From positions 1,741,001 to 1,805,000 of the forward strand of contig NZ_LR134375.1 in assembly GCF_900637515.1 (NCBI RefSeq): DNA of 64,000 nucleotides. Reading direction: 5' to 3'. The DNA is from Veillonella dispar. GTDB lineage: Bacteria > Bacillota > Negativicutes > Veillonellales > Veillonellaceae. Each line of letters starts with the position of its first letter. Positions within the stretch are counted from its first letter, which is position 1. Shown piece after piece: positions 53,764-62,900 of the stretch. The notes beneath the pieces were generated by a model. That model was not told the origin of the DNA, did no database searches, and saw only the letters and a list, made by a program, of their open reading frames with translations. The position numbers and the translations under genes are program-made.

Positions 53764-54334
53764 CTCGCTTATAAATTATATAAACTATAGGATGTATATT
53801 TATATTATATTACAGCATCCTTTGTATAAGTGTAACCTTTAATACATTTTCTAACTTTGTAAAGATTAAGAATACTGCATATATTGCATAACAATACATT
53901 CAGTTATCACAATACGTTAATATACTCATCAATATTTTTTATATATAATACTGAATATTTCAAGTTTTATCGATATTTATCCATTCTCATTCTTACTCAA
54001 AGCCTAAACAGATATACTAATAAGCTCTATAAAAATACTGCAAATCTATAAAAAAATTATGCAATCATAACTAAAAGTCATAACCATATAGTTTTAGGTA
54101 TAATCAGTTGTTTCAGTAACTGCCCTAGGAATATGTGACAAACATCACCGGTACGTATGCGTATTTAGTAATGTGTTTCAGACTGTAAGACTATTCAATC
54201 TCACATCTTTCTGTGCTATACTGACATTGTCATTTGAGAGGATATAGAGCTCACAAGATATCATTTAAATTTCATGATATTTTAGAGTGATGTTACTATA
54301 TCAGGTACATATTTTCTGAAAAGAGGTTTTAACG
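53764..54334 (+). promoter_or_regulatory. Long upstream region of the lactate module
   Basis: These 571 bases contain no credible gene. They are AT-rich on the left. Near the gene, ATATCAT (54258-54264) and ATGATAT (54274-54280) form an inverted pair 9 bases apart, 55-77 bases upstream of the start, a possible operator. An AAGAGG site stands 9 bases before the ATG at 54335. No riboswitch was recognised. Confidence 0.45.
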
Positions 54335-55474
54335 ATGGCAGACGCAAAAAACACTGTGTTATTCCCTTATGAAACATTGAAAAAATTAAGCATGGACGCT
54401 TTCCAAAAATTCGGTTTCTCCGAAAAAGAAGCTGACATCATCCAAGACGTACTTTTGACTTCCGACTTGTTCGGTATTCAAAGCCATGGTATGCAACGTA
54501 TGGTTCGTTACCACAAAGGTATCACTAATGGCTTAATCAAAATCGACGCAAAACCTGAAATCGTAAAAGAAACTCCAATTTCCGCAGTTATCGACGGTCA
54601 TGACGGCATGGGTCAATTGTTGGGCCACATGGCTATGGAAATGGCTATCGAAAAAGCTAAAAAATCCGGTGTTGGTATCGTATCCGTACGTAACTCCAAC
54701 CACTATGGTATCGCTGGTTACTATGCTAAAATGGCTTCCGACCAAGGCTTAATTGGTTTCTCTTGTACAAACTCCGAAGCAATCATGGTTCCTGTATATG
54801 CTCGTAAAGCTATGCTTGGTTCCAACCCTATCGCTTGGACTGTACCTGCTGATCCTGTTGACTTCTTCTTCGATTGCTCCACTACAGTAGTAACTCGTGG
54901 TAAACTTGAAATGTACAACAAAATGGGCAAAGCTACTCCAGATGGCTGGGCTGTTAATAAAGACGGCGTTCCTTCCACTGACGCAGCTGAAGTATTGGGC
55001 AACATCTCCCGTCATGAAGGCGGCGGTATCCTTCCTTTAGGTGGTGCTACAGAAGTTCTTGGCGGCCACAAAGGTTATGGTAACGGCATGATTGCTGAAT
55101 TATTCTCCTCCATCTTGTCTCAAGGCGGTACTTCCAACAAATGTATGGTTGGCGGTAAATCCAACATCTGCCACGGCTTCATGGCTATCAACCCTGAATT
55201 CTTCGGTGACCCAGCTGAAATCAAAAAACACTTCTCCCAATTCTTACAAGAATTACGTGAAGCTCCTAAAGCTCAAGGTCAAGACCGTATCTACACTCAT
55301 GGCGAAAAAGAACATGAATCTGTTGCTAAAGTTAAAGCTGAAGGCATCCCTGTACTTAACGGTACAATGCTTGAAGTTCAAGACCTTTGCAATGAATTAG
55401 GTTTAGACTTCAAATCCTACTTCGGCGATTATGTACCAGAAGCTCCTGCTACAATGTTCAAAGGTAACTACTAA
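54335..55474 (+). CDS. LDH2-family L-lactate/malate dehydrogenase (possible malate-lactate transhydrogenase)
   Basis: This 379-residue enzyme belongs to the malate/L-lactate dehydrogenase type 2 family, unrelated to the classic Rossmann LDH. His51 in GIQSHGMQR and His123 in SNHYGIAGYY are the conserved family residues; NSEAIMVPVYARKAMLGSNP follows. The family reduces 2-oxoacids with NAD(P)H. It lies 306 bases before the lactate permease gene, so lactate is the likely substrate. Codons are strongly biased (TTC, AAC, GGT, AAA), a sign of high expression. Veillonella is known for a malate-lactate transhydrogenase with bound NAD; this is a candidate for it, by inference. Confidence 0.85.
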   Translation: MADAKNTVLFPYETLKKLSMDAFQKFGFSEKEADIIQDVLLTSDLFGIQSHGMQRMVRYHKGITNGLIKIDAKPEIVKETPISAVIDGHDGMGQLLGHMAMEMAIEKAKKSGVGIVSVRNSNHYGIAGYYAKMASDQGLIGFSCTNSEAIMVPVYARKAMLGSNPIAWTVPADPVDFFFDCSTTVVTRGKLEMYNKMGKATPDGWAVNKDGVPSTDAAEVLGNISRHEGGGILPLGGATEVLGGHKGYGNGMIAELFSSILSQGGTSNKCMVGGKSNICHGFMAINPEFFGDPAEIKKHFSQFLQELREAPKAQGQDRIYTHGEKEHESVAKVKAEGIPVLNGTMLEVQDLCNELGLDFKSYFGDYVPEAPATMFKGNY

Positions 55475-55523
55475 TACCTAAGACCTTACAAAGGCCCTAA
55501 CGTGGACATGTAGTCAGTAAAGA

Positions 55524-55552
55524 AGGGGACATAAACACTGTTTATGTCCCCT
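55524..55552 (+). terminator. Intrinsic terminator between dehydrogenase and permease
   Basis: AGGGGACATAAA (55524-55535) pairs with TTTATGTCCCCT (55541-55552), followed by CTCTTATATTTTTTT. The permease gene would therefore have its own promoter in 55560-55770, although read-through is possible; that remaining gap is AT-rich with no gene. Confidence 0.8.
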
Positions 55553-55780
55553 CTCTTATATTTTTTTAATCTCATTAACCTCAAAACCATGAGGTTAAAA
55601 AATTTTAAGAGATATATTAATTTTTATGATAAGTTTATCTGTTATTTTATTGTAAGCTTTTATTTTAACTGAACTTTTACAACTTAATACAATAGCGATT
55701 TACTCATCAATTAAATTGATTAAGCTACATCGTCCTGTTAAGCATATATTTTTATTTTTCTTGAAAGGATGATTTTAGAA

Positions 55781-57418
55781 ATGAGTGCTATCACCGTTCT
55801 ATTAGCGCTATCTCCAATCATTTGGTTGATCGTAGCGTTATCCATCTTGAAATTACCTGCATGGCAAGCAACAAGTGTTGCTGCAATCGGTTCTTTCATC
55901 ATCGCTATTACAGCATTCCAATCCGATCCATTCATTATGGTCACTGGTGCCCTTGAAGGTGCCGCTTTGGCAATCTGGCCAATCCTATTAGTTATTACAG
56001 CTGCTATCTTCGTTTATAACTTGGTAGTACATACGAAAGCAATGGAAACTATTAAAACAATGCTTTCTTCTGTAACATCTGATACTCGTGTACTTGCATT
56101 GTTACTTGCATGGGGCTTTGGTGCCTTCATGGAAGGTATGGCTGGCTTTGGTACTGCCGTTGCAATTCCAGCTGCTATGATGGTTGCAGTAGGTTTTGAT
56201 CCACTAAAATCTATCATCGCATGTCTCGTTGCGAACTCCGTACCAACAACATTTGGCTCCATCGGTATTCCAACAACTACATTGGCATCCTTAACAAACC
56301 TTGATCCAAGCCATTTAGGTACATTCATTTCCGTACAATTATTCTTACTTAACCTTATCGCTCCATTCTTCGTTGTTATGATTATTGGTGGCGGTATCAA
56401 AGCGTTAAAAGGCGTATTCCTTGTTACATTACTTTCCGGTTTAGCATTAGCTATTCCTGAAACTATAATCAACGCAGTAATGGGTCCAGAATTATCCGTA
56501 ATCTCTGCATCCATCGTTATCATGGCAGTTATCATTATTTGTGCAAAAATTATGCCTCCTAATGATCCTGCATACGCAGTTAAACAAACTGGCGAAGTTC
56601 CAAAAGTTTCTGGCGGTGAAGGCCTTGTAGCTGCAATGCCATTTATCTTAATCTTCGTATTATTGTTATTAACTTCCAAATTGTTCCCTGCAATTAATGG
56701 TCCTCTTGCGTCCATTAAAACATCTGTACCTATTTATCAAGGTCCTGGTGCAAAACCTTACACATTCGTATGGATTGCAACTCCTGGTATCATGATTTTC
56801 ATCGCTGGTATTGTTGGTGGTTTCATCCAAAAAGCAAAAGCTGGCGAAATCTTCGGTACATTGGGTAGCACAGTTAAAAACTTGAAATTCACATACCTTA
56901 CAATCATCACAGTTGTTATGACAGCTAAATTGATGACTTACTCTGGTATGACTGCAGATATTGCGAAAGCAATGGTTGCTGGTACAGGTTCCTTATACCC
57001 TCTATTCGCTCCTATCGTAGGTGCGTTGGGTGCCTTCTTGACAGGTTCCGGTACAAACTCCAACGTATTGTTTGGCCCACTTCAAATCGCTGCAGCTCAA
57101 GGTTTAGATCCTACAAACTTCGAAGATCTTGGCTTCTGGTTAGCAGCAGTTAACTCCGGTGCAGCTGGTATCGGCAAAATGTTGTCCCCACAATCCATCG
57201 CGATTTCTATTGGTGCCGTAGGTCCTGCTTTGAAAGCATACCTAGAAAACCACAAAGAAATTGGTTCTGAAGAAGCTCACAACTTAGAACATGAAATCGA
57301 AGCAAGCGTTATCATGAACAGCGCGTTCAAATACTTCTTGATCTTCATCGTTATGCATGGTTGCATCTCCTTCTTCGGTCAACATTTCATCCATGAAATT
57401 CACCACTTCTTCTTCTAA
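55781..57418 (+). CDS. lldP: L-lactate permease
   Basis: This 545-residue membrane protein with about 13 helices fits the LctP/LldP family: LEGAALAIWPILLVITAAIF, the core GFGAFMEGMAGFGTAVAIPAA region, NSVPTTFGSIGIPTTTLASL, and FLTGSGTNSNVLFGPLQ. It imports lactate with protons or sodium. The start at 55781 has AAGGA 11 bases upstream; the alternative ATG at 55769 overlaps that site. Codon bias is as strong as in the dehydrogenase, consistent with lactate as the main energy source. Confidence 0.93.
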   Translation: MSAITVLLALSPIIWLIVALSILKLPAWQATSVAAIGSFIIAITAFQSDPFIMVTGALEGAALAIWPILLVITAAIFVYNLVVHTKAMETIKTMLSSVTSDTRVLALLLAWGFGAFMEGMAGFGTAVAIPAAMMVAVGFDPLKSIIACLVANSVPTTFGSIGIPTTTLASLTNLDPSHLGTFISVQLFLLNLIAPFFVVMIIGGGIKALKGVFLVTLLSGLALAIPETIINAVMGPELSVISASIVIMAVIIICAKIMPPNDPAYAVKQTGEVPKVSGGEGLVAAMPFILIFVLLLLTSKLFPAINGPLASIKTSVPIYQGPGAKPYTFVWIATPGIMIFIAGIVGGFIQKAKAGEIFGTLGSTVKNLKFTYLTIITVVMTAKLMTYSGMTADIAKAMVAGTGSLYPLFAPIVGALGAFLTGSGTNSNVLFGPLQIAAAQGLDPTNFEDLGFWLAAVNSGAAGIGKMLSPQSIAISIGAVGPALKAYLENHKEIGSEEAHNLEHEIEASVIMNSAFKYFLIFIVMHGCISFFGQHFIHEIHHFFF

Positions 57419-57431
57419 GATTTGGTAACAT

Positions 57432-57464
57432 AAAAAGAACAGCTCTTAATGAGCTGTTCTTTTT
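57432..57464 (+). terminator. Intrinsic terminator of lldP
   Basis: A perfect 14-bp stem, AAAAAGAACAGCTC (57432-57445) with 57451-57464, has a five-base loop and ends in T6. Confidence 0.88.
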
Positions 57465-57548
57465 TATTGTTATATATTAGGATACTCCAAGTAATACAAC
57501 CTTAAGAAGTTTATCCACATTTGTTACACATTATAAAATCTCAGTCTA

Positions 57549-57833
57549 TTAATAGACCTCTTGCTCCACTTCCCATTTTGTAAATGTACCAGTATCTGCA
57601 TCGATTTCAAAGTCGTATTCATAACCATTGTAATGAATTTCACCTTCATACTCTAAACGGCCATGATCATAATCACGATTGAACTCAGTTACATTTGCAA
57701 TCGTTGCACCAGGTACACGTGCCAATGCACTTTGTACGGCCTCATCAGAACTAATAGCTTCTACGGAGGACACTACAGTACTACTCAGGACAGCTACCAC
57801 AGTCAAAATCAAAGATTTTACCATTTTTTTCAT
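57549..57833 (-). CDS. Small secreted PepSY-domain protein
   Basis: This 94-residue protein has a signal peptide (residues 1-26, likely cut after VEA) and one PepSY unit: SSDEAVQSALARVPGATIAN, then YEGEIHYNGYEYDFEIDADTG. PepSY domains are thought to modulate peptidases or act as periplasmic binding modules; no partner is adjacent. AGGAGAG stands 6 bases before the ATG. It is read toward the lldP terminator. Confidence 0.85.
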   Translation of the reverse strand: MKKMVKSLILTVVAVLSSTVVSSVEAISSDEAVQSALARVPGATIANVTEFNRDYDHGRLEYEGEIHYNGYEYDFEIDADTGTFTKWEVEQEVY

Positions 57834-58006
57834 ATAATTCTCTCCTATATATATAAATCAAATCGATATTTTTAGATGCAATAATATATCTATTTTAATC
57901 GATGAAAGAAAAGATAGCAAATCAGAATTCTTAATAACAAAAATCTATAGAAATTATCTACTAATCATGTTACAATACATCGTATCAAATAGAAAAAATT
58001 AAATGC

Positions 58007-58041
58007 AGTCTGCGAAGTGCGATTCGCAGGCTTTTATTTTT
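58007..58041 (+). promoter_or_regulatory. Leader terminator (possible attenuator) before the Bcr-like gene
   Basis: AGTCTGCGAA (58007-58016) pairs with TTCGCAGGCT (58023-58032) with one G-T pair, followed by TTTATTTTT. It lies only 25 bases before the start codon and after a possible TACAAT -10 box (57971-57976). No gene on the plus strand ends just upstream, so it should act on the leader of this gene. Confidence 0.6.
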
Positions 58042-58065
58042 CCCATTTTAAGATAGGAGGATTAT

Positions 58066-59253
58066 ATGAATCAAGAAAATTCTGCTAAGGTTTCCTTTAT
58101 CTTGGTAGTATTCCTTGGCATGTTAACAGCCATAACACCGCTCGCAACAGATCTTTATTTACCAGCATTGCCGATTATGCCTGGCGAATTAAATACAACC
58201 GCATCTAATATTCAAATGACCATTGGTGTTATGACCTTTGGTGTTGCATTAGGCCAATTATTTGGTGGCCCTATTAGCGATACAATGGGTCGTAAATTAC
58301 CACTCATCGTAGGCAATTTACTATGTGTCATCTCTAGCATCATTTGTGCCTTTGCACCTAACATCGAAATACTTTTACTAGGTAGATTCCTACAAGGTTT
58401 AACTGGATCTGTAGGTGTTGTAATTGCCAAGGCTATCGCTCGAGACTTTGCTTCTGGTCAAGAATTGACGAAACTCTTCGCCTTACTTATGATGGTTAAC
58501 GGCTTAGCTCCAGTACTTGCCCCTCTCATAGGTGGCCAATTGCTCTTATTCACTACATGGCGTGTAATCTTTGTAATTCTAGCAGTATTCTCTGCTATTC
58601 TATTAGTAGGCTCACTTCTATTCCGTGAAAGCTTACCAAAAGAAAAACGTATTACAGGCGGTGTAGGTGTAGCAGTTAAAAATTATATTACCCTCATCAA
58701 AGATAAGCCATTCTTAGGTCAAACATTAATACAATTATTTGCCTTTGGCGGATTTTTTGCTTATATATCAGGTTCATCCTTTGTATACCAAAATATTTTT
58801 AATCTTTCCGCTCAAGAATTTAGCTATCTTTTCGGTATTAACAGCTGTGGTATTGTCTTAGCTAGTGCCATTAGTAGTCGTGTCAGTAATGTTATAACAG
58901 CTAAACAATTACTAACATTCAGCCTATGGCAACTTACAATTGGTTCCTTACTATTCTTAATTGCTATGATTTTCGAATGGTCACTCATCCCTGTAACAAC
59001 CATCCTATTCTTTACCGTATGTACCGTATCCCTATTCGGCTCCGCCTCATTCTCTATGGCGATGACCAACTACGGGAAAATGGCAGGCAGTGCCTCTGCC
59101 ATACTCGGCTTTGCAAGCATGTTTGCGGCAGGTATTGTATCTCCACTCGTTGGTATTGGTGGGGATCATACGGGGATACCCATGGGGATTACAATGCTAG
59201 TATGTGCAGTGCTTTCCTTATTGTGCCTATATGGTTTAGTTGAAAAAGAATAA
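58066..59253 (+). CDS. bcr: Bcr/CflA-family multidrug efflux transporter (MFS)
   Basis: This 395-residue protein has 12 helices and the DHA1 family features: TPLATDLYLPALPIMPGELN (residues 25-44), MFS motif A GGPISDTMGRKLPLIVG, and motif C-like MMVNGLAPVLAPLIGGQLL. It exports drugs by proton antiport; relatives handle bicyclomycin, chloramphenicol or sulfonamides, and the substrate is not known here. AGGAGG stands 7 bases before the ATG. The leader terminator suggests regulated read-through. Confidence 0.88.
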   Translation: MNQENSAKVSFILVVFLGMLTAITPLATDLYLPALPIMPGELNTTASNIQMTIGVMTFGVALGQLFGGPISDTMGRKLPLIVGNLLCVISSIICAFAPNIEILLLGRFLQGLTGSVGVVIAKAIARDFASGQELTKLFALLMMVNGLAPVLAPLIGGQLLLFTTWRVIFVILAVFSAILLVGSLLFRESLPKEKRITGGVGVAVKNYITLIKDKPFLGQTLIQLFAFGGFFAYISGSSFVYQNIFNLSAQEFSYLFGINSCGIVLASAISSRVSNVITAKQLLTFSLWQLTIGSLLFLIAMIFEWSLIPVTTILFFTVCTVSLFGSASFSMAMTNYGKMAGSASAILGFASMFAAGIVSPLVGIGGDHTGIPMGITMLVCAVLSLLCLYGLVEKE

Positions 59254-59273
59254 TCTATTTTACATTTGTGTAC

Positions 59274-59420
59274 GTCCCACAATGGGGCCCAACTACAACA
59301 GAATATTATTAGTATATAAATAAGATACCCCTTTCCTTGCTCAGTACTTCGTAAAATCGCTTCGGAAAGGGGTATCTTATTTATATTAACACTACCTGTG
59401 AAGGCGTCCCATTGCGGGAC
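59274..59420. repeat. Nested palindromic repeat, copy 1
   Basis: An inner perfect 23-bp stem (59314-59336 with 59364-59386, including AAGATACCCCTTTCC) encloses a 27-base loop that contains GCTCAGTAC and CGTAAAATCGCT. Outer arms GTCCCACAATGGG (59274-59286) and CCCATTGCGGGAC (59408-59420) pair with one wobble. Its bases from AATGGGGCCC to GCTCAG align with the reverse complement of copy 2, so the two are members of one family in opposite orientation. Confidence 0.85.
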
Positions 59421-59513
59421 TATACAAGCATACTTCAAAATAGATTACTTCTTATTCCCTACAAACACCATAAGCACAATAAAAGAAAGCTACTGTCCAA
59501 CTGGTTGTAAACG

Positions 59514-59544
59514 AAAGGAGATGTGGCATAGCCACATCTCCTTT
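59514..59544. terminator. Strong hairpin terminator between repeats
   Basis: AAAGGAGATGTGGC (59514-59527) pairs perfectly with 59531-59544 around ATA. T-rich bases follow on the plus strand (CTCC between), and a short CG-TTT on the minus strand. It may end one of the two converging transcripts. Confidence 0.6.
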
Positions 59545-59562
59545 CTCCCCCTCCCATCTCCG

Positions 59563-59891
59563 TTAGGTGTATTGCTAATTTTTTATAATAAATAATGAGA
59601 TAACAAACTCGATGGAGCTATTAGGGATATAGTAGATTGGATTACTTACATTTTATAATGGGACATCTTCATAGCCGAGTGTATATAGAAAAGAATACAG
59701 CCCTCTCTGCAGCGATTTTACGGAGCGTAGTGACGTACCTGAGCCAAGAGAGGGCTGTATTTTTTCTATACTAATGATATGCAGTTGTATCCGGGCCCCA
59801 TTATAAAATGAAAGCACCTTATCGCTTATTTACAATAGCTCCATCGAGTTACACAACTATTATTGGGGCTAAAATTAGCAATACATCTAAC
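59563..59891. repeat. Nested palindromic repeat, copy 2 (about 330 bases)
   Basis: Five sets of arms are nested around one centre: GTTAGGTGTATTGCTAATTT (59563-59582) with 59871-59891, one mismatch; AACTCGATGGAGCTATT (59606-59622) with 59834-59850, perfect; CATTTTATAATGGG (59649-59662) with 59797-59810, perfect; and AATACAGCCCTCTCT (59694-59708) with 59747-59761, perfect, extended by AGAAAA-type flanks. The 38-base loop, read on the minus strand, has GCTCAGGTAC and CCGTAAAATCGCT, as in copy 1. No protein is encoded. It resembles a miniature inverted-repeat element. Confidence 0.88.
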
Positions 59892-59924
59892 ATGGCCCCA
59901 TTGAAAATATAACGGAGCATTCCT

Positions 59925-62900
59925 TTATTCAAACATGGTCGATAGTAATAGTTTCAAGCGGTTTGCTTGGTTTACTGCACTGGAGCCTGGATCGTAGTCG
60001 ATGGCAGCAATGCGCACGTCTGGGTAGGCAGCGGATAGTGTTTTTACCATGCCTTTACCTGTTACGTGGTTTGGTAAGCAACCGAATGGTTGCAAGCATA
60101 CGATTTGTTTTGCCCCTTTTTCGATGAGGTCAATCATATCGCCTGTGAGGAACCAGCCTTCACCGCATTGGTTACCAAGGCCAATGTATTGAGCTGCTTC
60201 TTTTGCTACTTCTGTCATACGTTGTAGAGGGTCGAAGTGTTTAGACGCTGCTACGGCTTTAGCGTATGGCAAGCGGTAAAGTTCAAGGGCTTCACGAGCC
60301 AATGTACCGAAGAAGCCAGATAGCCATGTACCATCAAGGTGTTTAGCACGGTATGTGCTATCCATTGCGCAGTACAAGAAGAAGTCTAATAAACCAGATG
60401 TAACGACTTCGCCACCTTCTTTTTCAATGAGTTCATTGATATGGTTGTTAGCACTTGGGTGGAATTTAACGTAAATTTCCCCTACGACGCCAACGCGAGG
60501 TTTTTGTACATCTTTATTGACCGGCAAGTTATCAAAGTCATGAATGATTTCTTTGATGTACTTATTATACTGACGAAGGCTGGCAGATGTAATGTTTTCA
60601 CGTAATTTTTTAATCCAGTAATCACATAATGCATCTGTAGAGCCTGGGTTAGTTTCGTAAGGACGTGTAGCCAATACGCATTGCATGAGGGCATCACCGT
60701 AGACAACGGCTTGAATCATGCGATGCAAGAAACCTTTTGTCAATTTGAAGCCTGGTTGACGTTCCATATCGCTTGCATTAAGAGATAGAATTGGCACTTG
60801 TTTCATACCAGCGTCAATCAATGCTTTACGCAAATAGCCAATATAGTTTGTAGCACGGCAACCACCACCTGTTTGAGAGATGATAACAGCTGTTTTATCG
60901 ATATCATATTTGCCAGATAATAGTGCAGACATGAGCTGACCAACAACGATAATCGCTGGGTAACATGCATCATTATTGATATATTTCAAGCCCACTTCAA
61001 TATCGTCACGCGTTGGTGCTGGCAACATTTCAAAGTTATAGCCTTCATTTTTGAGGACTGGATCTAAGAGGCTAAAATGCAATGGTGACATTTGTGGCAC
61101 CAAGATTTTATAGGTCTTACGCATTTCCTCTGTAAACACCACGCGATTATAATCGTAGGTTGGCAATTGTTCTTCCACCACTTCTGGTGCCTCTGGGTTG
61201 TGATGACGACGCAAGCTACGTTCCATTACAGATTGCAATGAACGCAAACGAATCGTTACAGCCCCAAGGTTTGTACCTTCGTCAATTTTGAGTAAGGTAT
61301 GAATTTTATGGTTTGCTGAAAGTATATCTTTTACTTGATCCGCTACGATAGAGTCGAGGCCACAACCGAAGGAGTTGAGCTCAACAATTTGGAAGCCTTC
61401 TGTTCTACTTACGAATTCAGCAGCGCGATATAGACGGCTATGGTAAGACCATTGGTCTACAACACGTAGATGCTTGATTTCATTCCCCAGTGGCGCAACG
61501 CCATCTTCTGTAAGAACAGCCATACCAAGGGATGTAATAAGCTCTGGGATACCGTGATTAATACCAGAGTCCAAATGGTATGGACGGCCAGCTAATACGA
61601 TAGTAGGAATTTGTTCTGCTACGAGGCGAGATACTGTTTTCTTTGTCGTTTCACGGTAAGAAGCCTTACAATTTTCTTGTTCTTCCCACGCTTTTTCAAC
61701 AGCGTTAGCAATATCTTTCTTCTTGAGATTCAAGAAGTCCAATGCTTTCACAAGAGCAGGAACAAGAGATTTCTTATCAGCTAACGGCAAGAATGGTGCA
61801 TGGAATGGAGTATCTCCTAACACGTCTTGCATGTTGTTTTTAATAAGTTCTGGATAGGAAATAACCATTGGACAATGGTAATTATTGTCGCGGCTAAATT
61901 CCTTAGGGCCATGTTGAATACAAGGGTACCAAACAAAGTCTACCTGTGCATTCGCAAGATCGCGAATATGACCATGAACAGCTTTTGCTGGATAGCAAGC
62001 TGTATCGGATGGGATTGTATCGATAGCCTTGTTGTATTGGTCCTTCGTTGTGTAATCGGAAAGGATTACTTCATAGCCAAGTGTATTAAAGAATGTAAAC
62101 CAGAATGGGAAATCCTCATACATGTTGAGGACGCGAGGAATACCTACGCGCATTTTACCTTCGAACTCTGGAATATTTTTCTTTAAGTAGTAGTCGAAGT
62201 AACGACGCAATTTAACATCTACTAAGTTAGGAACTGCTTTGCGTTCCTCTTGAATCATACCGCCTGCACCGCGGTCACAACGGTTACCCGTTACATAGGT
62301 ACGACCATCGGAGAAAGCGTTGATGGTAAGCATACAATTATTAGAGCAAAGTCCACAATTGCGCATTGTCGTAGATACTTGTAAGGAGTTAAGACCATTG
62401 CTATCGAGCAAAGTACTTTTTTCCTTTTGTAACTCTTCTGCCGTTTCAGCTGCAAGAAGGGCCATACCATACGCACCCATCAAGCCAGATACGTCAGGAC
62501 GAATTACTTCTACGCCCATCAATTTCTCAAAGGCACGCAATACGGATTCATTGTAGAATGTACCGCCTTGTACAACGATATGATCGCCCAATTCTTTAGG
62601 ATCTTTTACCTTAAGAACCTTATAAAGGGCATTTTTAATAACAGAGTAAGCAAGACCTGCCGCGATATCTTGTACCGTAGCACCTTCTTTTTGAGCCTGC
62701 TTAACCTTAGAGTTCATAAATACGGTACAACGAGACCCCAAGTCGATTGGCAAGGATGCCAACAAACCTTCCTTCGCGAATTGGTCGATTGGAATGCGTA
62801 GACCGGATGCGAATGTATCGATGAAGGAACCACAACCAGAGGAACATGCTTCGTTCAATACGATATCTTCGATATAGCCATCGCGAACCTTACAGCATTT

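Noticed and set aside
56014-56715. Minus-strand 233-residue frame opposite lldP.
   Set aside because: Shadow of a membrane protein gene with biased codons; no ribosome-binding site and no known domain.
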